From contig JAEZLH010000031.1 of the NCBI GenBank assembly GCA_023435895.1, positions 1-64,000 on the forward strand: a DNA stretch of 64,000 nt, given 5' to 3'. A program made the position numbers and the translations under genes. The notes under the pieces are model-generated. The model was not told the origin of the DNA. It worked only from the letters and a program-made list of their open reading frames with translations, and searched no databases. Positions within the stretch are counted from its first letter, which is position 1. Each line of letters starts with the position of its first letter. Of the stretch, positions 54,792 to 62,763 are shown piece after piece. This DNA comes from Bacillota bacterium. GTDB taxonomy: Bacteria > Bacillota > Clostridia > Lachnospirales > Lachnospiraceae.

Positions 54792-56336
54792 ATGGAAAAT
54801 TATATAATTGAAATGCTTCACATAACCAAAGAATTTGGGGGCTTCAAGGCAAATGATGATATTACCCTTCAATTAAGAAAGGGAGAAATCCATGCACTTC
54901 TTGGTGAGAATGGTGCGGGAAAATCAACGCTGATGAGTGTTTTGTTCGGCCTGTATCAGGCGGAACAGGGAGAAATTAAAAAGAACGGCGAAAAGGTAAA
55001 TATAGATAATCCCAATGATGCAAATCGTTTGGGCATAGGTATGGTTCATCAGCATTTTAAGCTGGTGGAGATATTTACTGTTTTAGAAAATATTATACTT
55101 GGTGTAGAACCTAGTAAAATGGGCTTTTTGCAAAAGAAGGAAGCACGAGGTAAAGTAATTGAACTTAGTAAGCAATACGGCTTGCAGGTTGATCCGGATG
55201 CAATTATTGAGAATATATCAGTCGGTATGCAACAACGTGTGGAAATCTTAAAAATGCTTTATCGTGAAAATGATATTCTTATATTCGATGAACCTACTGC
55301 CGTACTGACTCCACAGGAGATAGATGAATTGATGGAGATTATGCGCGGTTTTGCGAAGGAAGGAAAATCAATTCTATTCATTACACATAAATTAAATGAG
55401 ATTATGGCAGTTGCTGACCGTTGTACCGTATTAAGAAAGGGAAAAGGTATCGGTACTGTAGACATAAAGAATACTTCAAAGGAAGAACTCTCAAAAATGA
55501 TGGTTGGCAGGGATGTGAGCTTTAAAGTTGAGAAGGACTTGGCTAGCATTGGAGAAGAAGTGCTTTCCGTGAAAGATATTACGATGGCATCAAAAATTAG
55601 TAAGAAAAATGCAGTCAAAGGAGTATCATTCAATGTAAAGGCTGGTGAAATCGTTTGTCTTGCCGGTATTGAAGGAAATGGACAATCGGAATTGATATCT
55701 GCAATTACCGGTCTTGAAAAAGTGAAAGAAGGCTCAATAACGCTGGAAGGAAAAGACATAACGAAGCTTCCAATCAGAGAACGCTCTAAGCTTGGATTAA
55801 GTCATATTCCGGAGGATCGTCATAAGCATGGACTTGTACTGGATTATTCCTTGGAAGAGAATATGGTGCTGCAAAGATATTGGCAGCCAAAATTCCAACA
55901 AGGAGGATTTATCAAGAAGAAAGAGGTTCGTTCTTATGCGATGAACCTAATTGAAGAATATGATGTAAGAAGCGGACATGGTCCCGTGTCGGTTGCCAGA
56001 GGCATGTCAGGAGGTAATCAACAAAAAGCGATTATTGCCAGAGAAATCGACAAAGAACATAAATTGTTGATTGCGGTGCAGCCAACCAGAGGGCTTGATG
56101 TAGGTGCCATTGAATTTATCCATAAACAGTTGATCAAAACCAGGGATCAAGGCAAGGGAGTATTACTGATGTCCTTTGAACTAGAAGAGGTTATGAATGT
56201 TAGTGACAGAATCTTAGTGATGTACGAAGGAGAAATCGTGGGTGAACTTGACCCGAAGGAAACTACAATACAAGAACTTGGACTATATATGTCCGGTGCA
56301 AAACGAAATGTAAAGGAGAATGCATATGCGAAATAG
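54792..56336 (+). CDS. ABC nucleoside importer ATPase, NupO-like (double ABC)
   Basis: The 514-residue cytosolic ATPase has two ABC domains. The first has Walker A GENGAGKSTL, signature SVGMQQR and Walker B ILIFDEPT. The second has a degenerate Walker A in GIEGNGQSELI but a complete signature ARGMSGGNQQK and Walker-B-like LLIAVQPTRGLD. This arrangement is typical of sugar and nucleoside ATPases such as RbsA and NupO. It energises the two permeases that follow. It overlaps the first permease by 11 bp. The ATG follows GTGAGG. Confidence 0.94.
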   Translation: MENYIIEMLHITKEFGGFKANDDITLQLRKGEIHALLGENGAGKSTLMSVLFGLYQAEQGEIKKNGEKVNIDNPNDANRLGIGMVHQHFKLVEIFTVLENIILGVEPSKMGFLQKKEARGKVIELSKQYGLQVDPDAIIENISVGMQQRVEILKMLYRENDILIFDEPTAVLTPQEIDELMEIMRGFAKEGKSILFITHKLNEIMAVADRCTVLRKGKGIGTVDIKNTSKEELSKMMVGRDVSFKVEKDLASIGEEVLSVKDITMASKISKKNAVKGVSFNVKAGEIVCLAGIEGNGQSELISAITGLEKVKEGSITLEGKDITKLPIRERSKLGLSHIPEDRHKHGLVLDYSLEENMVLQRYWQPKFQQGGFIKKKEVRSYAMNLIEEYDVRSGHGPVSVARGMSGGNQQKAIIAREIDKEHKLLIAVQPTRGLDVGAIEFIHKQLIKTRDQGKGVLLMSFELEEVMNVSDRILVMYEGEIVGELDPKETTIQELGLYMSGAKRNVKENAYAK

Positions 56337-57501
56337 TACATTTTCTCCAAAATTAAAAACACAGGCAAGTGTTCTGATGAAAAGTAAGGGAGCTGCAGCT
56401 TTGACAGCGGCCTTGCTGGCGATTATTCTAGGCTTGATATTTGGATTTTTTGTAATGTTACTTGCAAGTCCAGCCAACGCCTTTTACGGTTTTTCTACCA
56501 TGTTGTTCGGTGGTTTCGGACGTTTGGGTGATGTATTCTATTATGCAACCCCAATCTTAATGACCGGTCTTTCTGTGGGCTTCGCATTTAAGATGGGTCT
56601 CTTTAATATCGGTGCCTCCGGTCAGTATACCTTCGGTATGTTCTTTGCATTGTATGTGGGCTTTATGTGGGATCTGCCGGATGGGATTCATTGGATTGTA
56701 TGTATTTTAGCAGGTATGCTTGGCGGTATGCTTTGGGGCTTTATTCCGGGCTTATTAAAGGCAGCTTTGAATGTACATGAAGTAATTACCTCCATTATGT
56801 TCAACTATATTGGTATGTATCTGGTAGATATGTTCATTATTAAAAATGCAAAGATGTATGTTCCAAATATGACTAGAACCGGTTATTTACCGGAGAGTGC
56901 TCAGATTCCCTCCCTTGGGGTTGTGGGCTCCAATGTAAATATATCCGTAATATTTGCCATTGCAATTGCAGTAATCTTATTTATTGTATTAAATAAAACT
57001 ACCTTTGGATACGAACTTAAAGCAACCGGTTTTAATAAGCATGCAAGTAAATATGCCGGTATGAATGATACTAAAAATACCATTCTAACCATGATTATTG
57101 CAGGAGGATTATCAGGACTTGGTGGTGCCTTTGCAATACTTGCTCCTTCGGCTATTGCCGGTAGCAGTATGACCTATGAACCGATTAACATCATTGCAGC
57201 AAACGGCTTCAATGGTATCGCAGTTGCATTACTTGGAAGCTCCAATCCTATTGGTATCATCTTTTCTGCATTGTTTATCTCACATATTCAGCGTGGTGGA
57301 ACCTTGGTAAGTGTTTTCTATGGATATAAGCCAGAAATCATTGATGTTGTCATCGCCGTAATTATATATTTCTCTGCGTTTGCTATGCTGATGAGTGCAA
57401 CAGTTGGTAAACTATTTCATAAGCGTACTAAGGTAAAGGCAGTTAAGGGACCAGAAGCTACAATTGGCAGGGATAGTACGAAAGAGAATGGGGAGGCATA
57501 G
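56326..57501 (+). CDS. ABC nucleoside importer permease, NupP-like
   Basis: The 391-residue membrane protein is of the BPD_transp_2 (RbsC-like) type with about 8-10 helices. Family blocks include KMGLFNIGASGQYTFGMFFA, HEVITSIMFNYIGMYLV, and GAFAILAPSAIAG near the C-terminal third. The ATG at 56326 is better spaced from AAAGGAG than an in-frame ATG at 56320. It overlaps the ATPase gene, and the second permease starts three bases after its stop. A charged C-terminal tail (about 25 residues) is unlike the second permease. Confidence 0.93.
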   Translation: MRNSTFSPKLKTQASVLMKSKGAAALTAALLAIILGLIFGFFVMLLASPANAFYGFSTMLFGGFGRLGDVFYYATPILMTGLSVGFAFKMGLFNIGASGQYTFGMFFALYVGFMWDLPDGIHWIVCILAGMLGGMLWGFIPGLLKAALNVHEVITSIMFNYIGMYLVDMFIIKNAKMYVPNMTRTGYLPESAQIPSLGVVGSNVNISVIFAIAIAVILFIVLNKTTFGYELKATGFNKHASKYAGMNDTKNTILTMIIAGGLSGLGGAFAILAPSAIAGSSMTYEPINIIAANGFNGIAVALLGSSNPIGIIFSALFISHIQRGGTLVSVFYGYKPEIIDVVIAVIIYFSAFAMLMSATVGKLFHKRTKVKAVKGPEATIGRDSTKENGEA

Positions 57502-57504
57502 AGT

Positions 57505-58470
57505 ATGGATACGATTATTTATTTGATTCAAAATATGCTGCCTGTTGCAATTCCTTTGCTGTTGGTAGCACTGGGTGGTATGTTCAGTGAGCGTAGCGGT
57601 GTAGTAAATATTGCGCTGGAAGGTATTATGTTATTTGGTGCTTTCTTCGGCTGTTTGACCGTGTATTTTATCGGTGGTACTTCAATAAATCCTCAAATCA
57701 TTCTGATTATTGGTATGTTGATTGCTGCACTTGCAGGTATTGTGTATTCTATGTTGCTATCCTTTGCGGCTGTGAATATGAAAGCGGATCAGACGATTTC
57801 TGGTACTGCACTTAATATGTTCATTCCGGCAGTTGTTCTCTTATTCAGTAAAATGAAGTTTAATAGCGACGGAATTACCAATGATGTTAACTTCTATATT
57901 AATCAGGTGCCAGGCCTTAGTAAAATTCCGCTGATTGGACCTTTGTTCTTTCAGAAAACGTATATTACGGTATACATTGGCGTATTGTTTCTGATTATAG
58001 CAACCATAATCTTTTATAAAACAAGATTCGGATTAAGACTTCGTGCATGTGGTGAGCATCCCCATGCGGCAGACTCCGTAGGTATTAATGTCTATTTAAT
58101 GAGACATAGTGGTGTGGCGATATCCGGCTTTCTCGGAGGAATCGGTGGTTTCTTCTATTCCGTTGGAATTATGGATGGTAATGTCAATGGACATACAGGA
58201 GTAGCGGGCTTTGGTTTCCTTGCTTTGGCGGTTATGATCTTCGGTCAATGGAAACCGCTGCAGATTTTCTTTGCGGCATTATTCTTTGCATTCCTTAGAA
58301 CACTGGCATACTCCGTTGCATTAATACCGTTCCTGAATAATTTGAAGATAGATCAGACTTACTATAAAATGCTGCCATATGTAGCAACAATGTTAGTTTT
58401 AATCTTTACCTCCAAGAAATCCAGAGCTCCCAAGGCAGAAGGTATTCCATATGATAAGAGTACCAGATAA
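57505..58470 (+). CDS. ABC nucleoside importer permease, NupQ-like
   Basis: The 321-residue membrane protein is the second BPD_transp_2 permease. It shows MFSERSGVVNIALEGIMLFG, the block MKADQTISGTALNMFIPAVV and LRACGEHPHAADSVGINV, which closely match NupQ/YufQ-type permeases. Together with the NupO- and NupP-like genes and the BMP lipoprotein it forms a complete purine-nucleoside importer. A strong terminator follows 50 bp after the stop. GGAGG precedes the ATG. Confidence 0.94.
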   Translation: MDTIIYLIQNMLPVAIPLLLVALGGMFSERSGVVNIALEGIMLFGAFFGCLTVYFIGGTSINPQIILIIGMLIAALAGIVYSMLLSFAAVNMKADQTISGTALNMFIPAVVLLFSKMKFNSDGITNDVNFYINQVPGLSKIPLIGPLFFQKTYITVYIGVLFLIIATIIFYKTRFGLRLRACGEHPHAADSVGINVYLMRHSGVAISGFLGGIGGFFYSVGIMDGNVNGHTGVAGFGFLALAVMIFGQWKPLQIFFAALFFAFLRTLAYSVALIPFLNNLKIDQTYYKMLPYVATMLVLIFTSKKSRAPKAEGIPYDKSTR

Positions 58471-58523
58471 AGTGGATTAAAGTAGAAATCCTGGAAAGTA
58501 AGAATGGATTTTCGCGAATGATT

Positions 58524-58564
58524 ATGTGGTTACTGTGATAATTACAGTAACCACATATTTTTTA
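58524..58564 (+). terminator. Terminator of the nucleoside transporter operon
   Basis: ATGTGGTTACTGT (58524-58536) pairs perfectly with ACAGTAACCACAT (58544-58556), followed by ATTTTTT. Confidence 0.92.
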
Positions 58565-58808
58565 GTGGATGTGATTTTGATTATAAACAATAGATTATCT
58601 CAGTGATTAGGCTTTTACAAACAAATAATCAAATTAATCAAAACTATAGGTATTCACCATTTTATAGGCTAGAAGTGTCATTGCACAACAAAGTGAATAA
58701 TACTTAAAATCTGCATAAGTTTCCATATATAAATTCGAATTAAAAAATTATGAAAAATTTATGATATTTTCTAGAAGCATTTTCAATAGGGAGTATTTAT
58801 GCTATACT
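58565..58808 (+). promoter_or_regulatory. Intergenic stretch with a weak promoter for the DUF5685 operon
   Basis: The first 200 bases hold no recognised element. TTTTCA (58780-58785) lies 17 bp before TATACT (58803-58808), a moderate match to a sigma-A promoter about 60 bp ahead of the DUF5685 gene. Confidence 0.4.
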
Positions 58809-58868
58809 ATATAAATTCAGAGAAAATATAGAAAAAACTATGCTAGAGTACCATATGATGGAGGTTAC

Positions 58869-59726
58869 ATGTTCGGTTATGTAGTGATTAATAAGCCTGA
58901 GCTTAAGATGAAGGATTTTTATAAATATAAGGCTTATTATTGCGGTTTATGTAAAACGCTAAAAGAACGATACGGTCGGTTCGGACAAATGACCTTATCT
59001 TATGATATGACCTTTTTAATCCTATTGTTAACATCTTTATATGAAAGTGAAACAAAAAGAGAGCAAAATCGTTGCATTACTCATCCGATTCGAAAGCATG
59101 ATACTCTGTGTAATGAGATTACGGAGTATGTAGCAGATATGAATATCGCTTTGACCTATCATCATTTGCTAGATGATTGGCAGGATGAAAAAAGTGTGAT
59201 GGGACTTGCGGGAGCGATAACCTTGGAACATCACTATCGTAGAATAGAAAAGCGCTATCCCAGACAGTGTGCTAAGATACAGGAAAGTTTAGAACGTCTG
59301 CAGGAGTGCGAAATTGCGAAAGAGTCAGAGATTGATAGGGTATCAGGTTGCTTCGGAGATCTGATGTCTGAGCTTTTTGTTTACAGAATAGATATGTGGG
59401 AGAACCAGCTTCGTAAAATCGGTTTTTATCTTGGTAAATACATTTATATAATAGATGCTTACGATGATGTGGAGAAGGACAAGAAGAAGAACAGCTATAA
59501 TCCCTTTTTAGCAAGGTATGAAGAAGAAGGGTTTGATGAATATTGTAGGGATTTACTGAATATGATGATAGCACAGTGCAGTAATGAATTTGAAAAGCTT
59601 CCCTGCATATTGGATGCGGATATCCTTCGGAATATTCTTTATGAAGGTGTTTGGACAAAATTTGAGAAAATACATGATGATAGATTAAAAAGGAAGGAAC
59701 AAGGAAATGATAACGAATCCGTATAA
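58869..59726 (+). CDS. DUF5685-family protein with isoprenoid-synthase-like Asp motifs
   Basis: The 285-residue protein begins MFGYVVINKPELKMKDF and has YYCGLCKTL, both characteristic of DUF5685 as I know it. It is mostly helical and has no signal peptide. Two acidic clusters stand out: HHLLDDWQDE (Asp102, 103, 106) and IIDAYDDVEKDKKKNSYNP (Asp196, 199, 200, 204). These resemble the paired Asp-rich motifs of squalene/phytoene-synthase-type enzymes. The gene overlaps the J-domain gene by 20 bp and probably shares its regulation. Catalytic activity is unproven. The family is fairly sure and its function is unknown. Confidence 0.85.
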   Translation: MFGYVVINKPELKMKDFYKYKAYYCGLCKTLKERYGRFGQMTLSYDMTFLILLLTSLYESETKREQNRCITHPIRKHDTLCNEITEYVADMNIALTYHHLLDDWQDEKSVMGLAGAITLEHHYRRIEKRYPRQCAKIQESLERLQECEIAKESEIDRVSGCFGDLMSELFVYRIDMWENQLRKIGFYLGKYIYIIDAYDDVEKDKKKNSYNPFLARYEEEGFDEYCRDLLNMMIAQCSNEFEKLPCILDADILRNILYEGVWTKFEKIHDDRLKRKEQGNDNESV

Positions 59727-60330
59727 GGTACTAGAAGTATCGCAGAATGCAACAAATGAAGAAATTAAAAAGGCTTACCGAGAATTAAGTAGGAAATACC
59801 ATCCTGATTCCTATGTGAATAATCCTCTCTCCAGTCTTGCAGAAGAAAAATTTAAAGAAGTTCAGGAAGCATACAGTCAGATTATGCAAGAGAGAGAGAA
59901 TGGATATAGCGGTATGAATCATAGCTCGGAGGATTCAGATGACTTGACCCTCGTCTTTAATTATATCAATTCCGGTAATTATGCAGAGGCATTGAAGGCA
60001 TTGTCCAGAATCCCGCTTCGTAACGGCAGATGGTATTACTATAGCGCGGTATCAAATGCAGGGATAGGTAATCTGTCAATGGCATTTGATCACGCCAGAC
60101 AGGCTGTAAATATGGAACCGAATAATCAGGAATACAGAGACTTCCTCAATCACTTGCAATCCCAAGGTCAGCGTTATCAGAATAATCGTTATGGCGGTTA
60201 TGGAACGTATGGTGGAGGTATGTACGGTGGCAACGGAAGAGGGTTAGGCACAGGCAATCTGTGTTGTGACCTATGGTGTGCTGATTCCTGTTGTGAGTGT
60301 ATGGGAGGAGATATTATACCGTGCATCTAA
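59707..60330 (+). CDS. J-domain protein with TPR-like middle and cysteine-rich tail
   Basis: The 207-residue protein has an N-terminal J-domain (about residues 3-65) with an intact HPD (32-34), so it should stimulate a DnaK ATPase. A helical, TPR-like segment follows (about 75-155: YINSGNYAEALKALSRIPLR and then AFDHARQAVNMEPNN). A glycine- and tyrosine-rich stretch leads to a C-terminus with seven cysteines, CCDLWCADSCCECMGG and a final Cys. It lacks the zinc finger and C-terminal domains of DnaJ, so it is a specialised co-chaperone. It overlaps both neighbours (20 and 10 bp). The cysteine tail may bind metal, carry lipid or be a docking signal. Confidence 0.88.
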   Translation: MITNPYKVLEVSQNATNEEIKKAYRELSRKYHPDSYVNNPLSSLAEEKFKEVQEAYSQIMQERENGYSGMNHSSEDSDDLTLVFNYINSGNYAEALKALSRIPLRNGRWYYYSAVSNAGIGNLSMAFDHARQAVNMEPNNQEYRDFLNHLQSQGQRYQNNRYGGYGTYGGGMYGGNGRGLGTGNLCCDLWCADSCCECMGGDIIPCI

Positions 60331-60851
60331 ATGCGAGAAAATTATCTTTCATGGGTCTTTTACTATCCATTTGTGTGGTTTTAATTATATTAAGTGGAGT
60401 GTTGGAATTTAATACCTTGTTTTTGCTTGCAGCTGCCTCGTTTTGTGTAGGAATTGCATTTCGAGAAAGTGATATTCGATTTGCCTTTGGATTTTATCTG
60501 GCAGCCTTTATTTTAGGATTTTTGCTGGCACCAAACAAATTATATTGTATTACTTTTGCGGCAATGGGAATGTATTTATTGATTTTAGAATTTTCCTATG
60601 ATCAATTGAGTGCGGTAAAAAACCAAACCAGACGGCGTAATCTATCCTGGATGATTAAATATATTGTATTTAATTTGATGTATATACCGGCAGTCTTGTT
60701 TTTACCAAAACTCTTTTATGCAGGGGATTTGAACCCACAAGTTTTACTGATCCTGATAGTGGGTGGTCAAGGTGCATTATTCATTTATGATATGGCATAT
60801 CATTATTTTCAAAGTTATGTTTGGGAGAAACTTAGAAGACGATTAAACTGA
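60321..60851 (+). CDS. Small polytopic membrane protein of unknown function
   Basis: The 176-residue product has about five hydrophobic segments, beginning with FMGLLLSICVVLIILSGVL, and a basic loop (NQTRRRNLSWMIKY). I do not recognise the family. The frame is open from a GTG at 60297, but GGGAGGAG at 60302-60309 points to the GTG at 60321, which overlaps the J-domain stop by 10 bp. It is therefore translationally linked to the J-protein and the DUF5685 gene and likely acts with them at the membrane. A terminator follows. Confidence 0.75.
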   Translation: MHLNARKLSFMGLLLSICVVLIILSGVLEFNTLFLLAAASFCVGIAFRESDIRFAFGFYLAAFILGFLLAPNKLYCITFAAMGMYLLILEFSYDQLSAVKNQTRRRNLSWMIKYIVFNLMYIPAVLFLPKLFYAGDLNPQVLLILIVGGQGALFIYDMAYHYFQSYVWEKLRRRLN

Positions 60852-60908
60852 TTTTTTATTTACCGGTTTTGATTATATGATATAGGTTGTGGATTATGAT
60901 TATATAGG

Positions 60909-60948
60909 AACACCCGATCCCTCGTATTTGAGAGATAGGGTGTTTTTT
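60909..60948 (+). terminator. Terminator after the membrane protein gene
   Basis: AACACCC (60909-60915) pairs with GGGTGTT (60938-60944), with further pairing of CTC and GAG inside, and T residues follow. It closes the DUF5685/J-protein/membrane operon. Confidence 0.85.
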
Positions 60949-60992
60949 AGGCTCGGTGTAGTTTTTGGTATATCAACTTTTGTTACATTATC

Positions 60993-61122
60993 AATTGGAA
61001 CATCTTATACATAATCATTGAAATAGCTTATACATTAACAATTGGAATATCTTGTACAATATCATTGAAATAGCTTATACATTATCAATTGGAACATCTT
61101 GTACATTATCATTGAAACATTG
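60993..61122. repeat. Tandem repeat with 47-bp period made of two half-units
   Basis: Alternating half-units of about 24 bp (AATTGGAACATCTTGTACAT type) and 23 bp (ATTGAAATAGCTTATACATT type) begin at 60993, 61017, 61040, 61064 and 61087, with a partial sixth from 61111. Copies differ by one to three bases. No ORF is involved. The array lies between a terminator and the end of the arsR gene. Confidence 0.88.
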
Positions 61123-61123
61123 T

Positions 61124-61168
61124 TTGAGTTTGTTCAAATTGTCATTGCCACAGTATAAACAGACTCAA
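61124..61168. repeat. Inverted repeat next to the arsR 3' end
   Basis: TTGAGTTTGTT (61124-61134) pairs with AACAGACTCAA (61158-61168) with one G-U. It contains AGTATAAACAGAC, which also occurs in the large inverted repeat near 28960. There is no T run, so terminator function is doubtful. Confidence 0.5.
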
Positions 61169-61180
61169 CTGAATCATGAG

Positions 61181-61480
61181 TTAGAGATTTTTTAAAATAT
61201 TATGAAGTAATCCTGGAAAGCGTTCTTCCATATCTTCGTATCGGATGGATAAAAAACGCTGTTTTCCTTCTATTCTTACATAAATCAAACCTGCCTCACG
61301 CAGTACCTTAAAATGATGAGAAAGTGCTGATTTGGTCATGTCAATCTGACAGCATGCACATGTGGTTTCTCTTTGTAAAGCAAGAGTTTTAATAATATTC
61401 AAACGAATGGGATCGCCAAGCGCGTTTAATACTGTTGACAGACTTAATTGATCCCTCGTTGGATGAAATAATTCCCTCAT
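61181..61480 (-). CDS. ArsR-family transcriptional regulator with CACC motif
   Basis: The 99-residue winged-helix protein has LNALGDPIRLNIIKTL and KSALSHHFKVLREAGLIYVR, the core of the ArsR family. Three cysteines lie in TTCACCQIDM just ahead of the recognition region, where metal-responsive members have a CxC or similar site, so metal or thiol-reactive ligands are possible. It is divergent from a nitroreductase gene across about 295 bp and most likely controls it, itself or both. AGGGAA lies upstream of the ATG. Confidence 0.9.
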   Translation of the reverse strand: MRELFHPTRDQLSLSTVLNALGDPIRLNIIKTLALQRETTCACCQIDMTKSALSHHFKVLREAGLIYVRIEGKQRFLSIRYEDMEERFPGLLHNILKNL

Positions 61481-61624
61481 AAAAATACCCGTGCCTTTCT
61501 GTAATCTATAAACTCTAGCCTGTCTACAATTTGAGTAAGAGCAATTAGTAATACAAATATCTACAGGTTGGAGTTAAATTTATCAATGCTCCCTTGTATT
61601 ATACAATAGTATGTGCTATATTGA

Positions 61625-61650
61625 AATAGTTAAAATATATTTGAACTATT
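61625..61650. promoter_or_regulatory. Putative operator between arsR and nitroreductase
   Basis: AATAGTT (61625-61631) and AACTATT (61644-61650) form a perfect inverted repeat with a 12-base spacer. TTGAACTATTGAAC beside it is a short direct repeat. Position between divergent genes fits an ArsR site, but no footprint evidence exists. The rest of 61481-61776 holds no gene. Confidence 0.45.
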
Positions 61651-61776
61651 GAACAATATTAATCTATTGCTGGCAAGAAAGTTTTATGGTGTTGAGTGTT
61701 ATGCCGTTTGCTTGACAATTAGGGAAAGTATTGTTTTGCAGTTACAGATAAGTACTTAATTATTAGGAGAATTGCT

Positions 61777-62328
61777 ATGAATGAAGTGTTAAAAGTAATC
61801 AAAAACAGAAGAAGCGTTCGTAAATACAAAGCAGAGCAGATCAATCAGGAGAGCATCGAAGCGATAATCGAAGCAGGAATCTATGCCCCTACTGCACATA
61901 ATGACCAGCCCTGGCACTTTACCGTGGTTCAAAATCATGAACTTTTGGAACATATTAATGAAATTGCAAAAGGTGATATGGAGAAATCTGATGTTGAATG
62001 GATTCACAAAATGGGTTCAAACCCTAATTTTCATCTGACCTATCATGCCCCTACCCTTATCATAGTGTCCGGTAGAAAAGATGGAATGGCTTGGACAGCA
62101 GATTGCTCAGCGGCAATTCAAAATATGCTAATCGCAGCAGAAAGCATGGATATTGGATCAGTGTGGTTGGGATTATTACGTTTTTACTTTGATCATGAGG
62201 ATGAAGTTAAAAAATTAGGTATTCCGGAGGGCTATCAACCATATTATGGAGTGGCCTTTGGCTACAAAGAGAAAGATCAATTAAATGCACCCAAGAGAAA
62301 TATGGACGTTGTTAATTATATCAAATAA
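61777..62328 (+). CDS. Nitroreductase-family flavoprotein
   Basis: The 183-residue protein starts with IKNRRSVRKYKAEQI, the FMN-phosphate-binding beginning of the family. It continues with GIYAPTAHNDQPWHFTVVQN, AAIQNMLIAAESMDIGSVWL and FGYKEKD. Such enzymes use FMN and NAD(P)H to reduce nitro, quinone or enone compounds as dimers; the true substrate is unknown. A ribosome site (AGGAGA) precedes the ATG. Divergent ArsR regulation suggests an induced detoxification role. Confidence 0.93.
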   Translation: MNEVLKVIKNRRSVRKYKAEQINQESIEAIIEAGIYAPTAHNDQPWHFTVVQNHELLEHINEIAKGDMEKSDVEWIHKMGSNPNFHLTYHAPTLIIVSGRKDGMAWTADCSAAIQNMLIAAESMDIGSVWLGLLRFYFDHEDEVKKLGIPEGYQPYYGVAFGYKEKDQLNAPKRNMDVVNYIK

Positions 62329-62475
62329 TTCATTATCGTAAATACACGAAATGCATATGCTCCCCTTGTGATGGACAATTTTAAAGAAATTGCTATCGGA
62401 AGGAGAGCATTTTATTATAAGTGAGAAAGACTATAGTTTAGAGGGTTAATATTCCTAGGGTATCGTATGGTTTGG

Positions 62476-62501
62476 GTTTACGAATAAATATTCGCGTAAA
62501 C
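62476..62501. repeat. Dyad at the head of the 13-bp array
   Basis: GTTTACG (62476-62482) pairs perfectly with CGTAAAC (62495-62501), with AATA/TATT also pairing inside. Its right arm runs into the first 13-bp unit, so array and dyad may have a common origin. Bases 62329-62475 before it hold nothing I recognise. Confidence 0.5.
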
Positions 62502-62652
62502 TTTAGGCGTAAAACTTACTCATAAAATTTACGCCTAAAACTTACTCATAAAACTTACTCATAAAACTTACGCGTAAAACTTACTCATAAAGCTTGCTCA
62601 TAAAATTTACTGATAAAACTTACGCGTAAAACTTACTCATAAATTTTATGAT
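62497..62652. repeat. 13-bp tandem array upstream of the OmpR-type regulator
   Basis: Eleven contiguous units start at 62497, 62510, 62523 and so on every 13 bp to 62627, with a decayed twelfth. The consensus is TAAAACTTACTCA; variant ends ACGCG, ACGCC and ACTGA recur in an alternating manner. No spacers exist. It ends about 110 bp before the regulator ATG. Confidence 0.93.
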
Positions 62653-62763
62653 ACTCCTTAACCTTGTCCAAGCAAGACTAGTCAATAAAATTGAATACTT
62701 ATTTTACATAATCGCTGATATAAGCTATAATATGGATAATTATGTAGTTTAGGGGGAGTTCTA

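Noticed and set aside
61124..61168. Terminator of arsR
   Set aside because: The stem is fair but no T run follows on the minus strand, so it is listed only as an inverted repeat.
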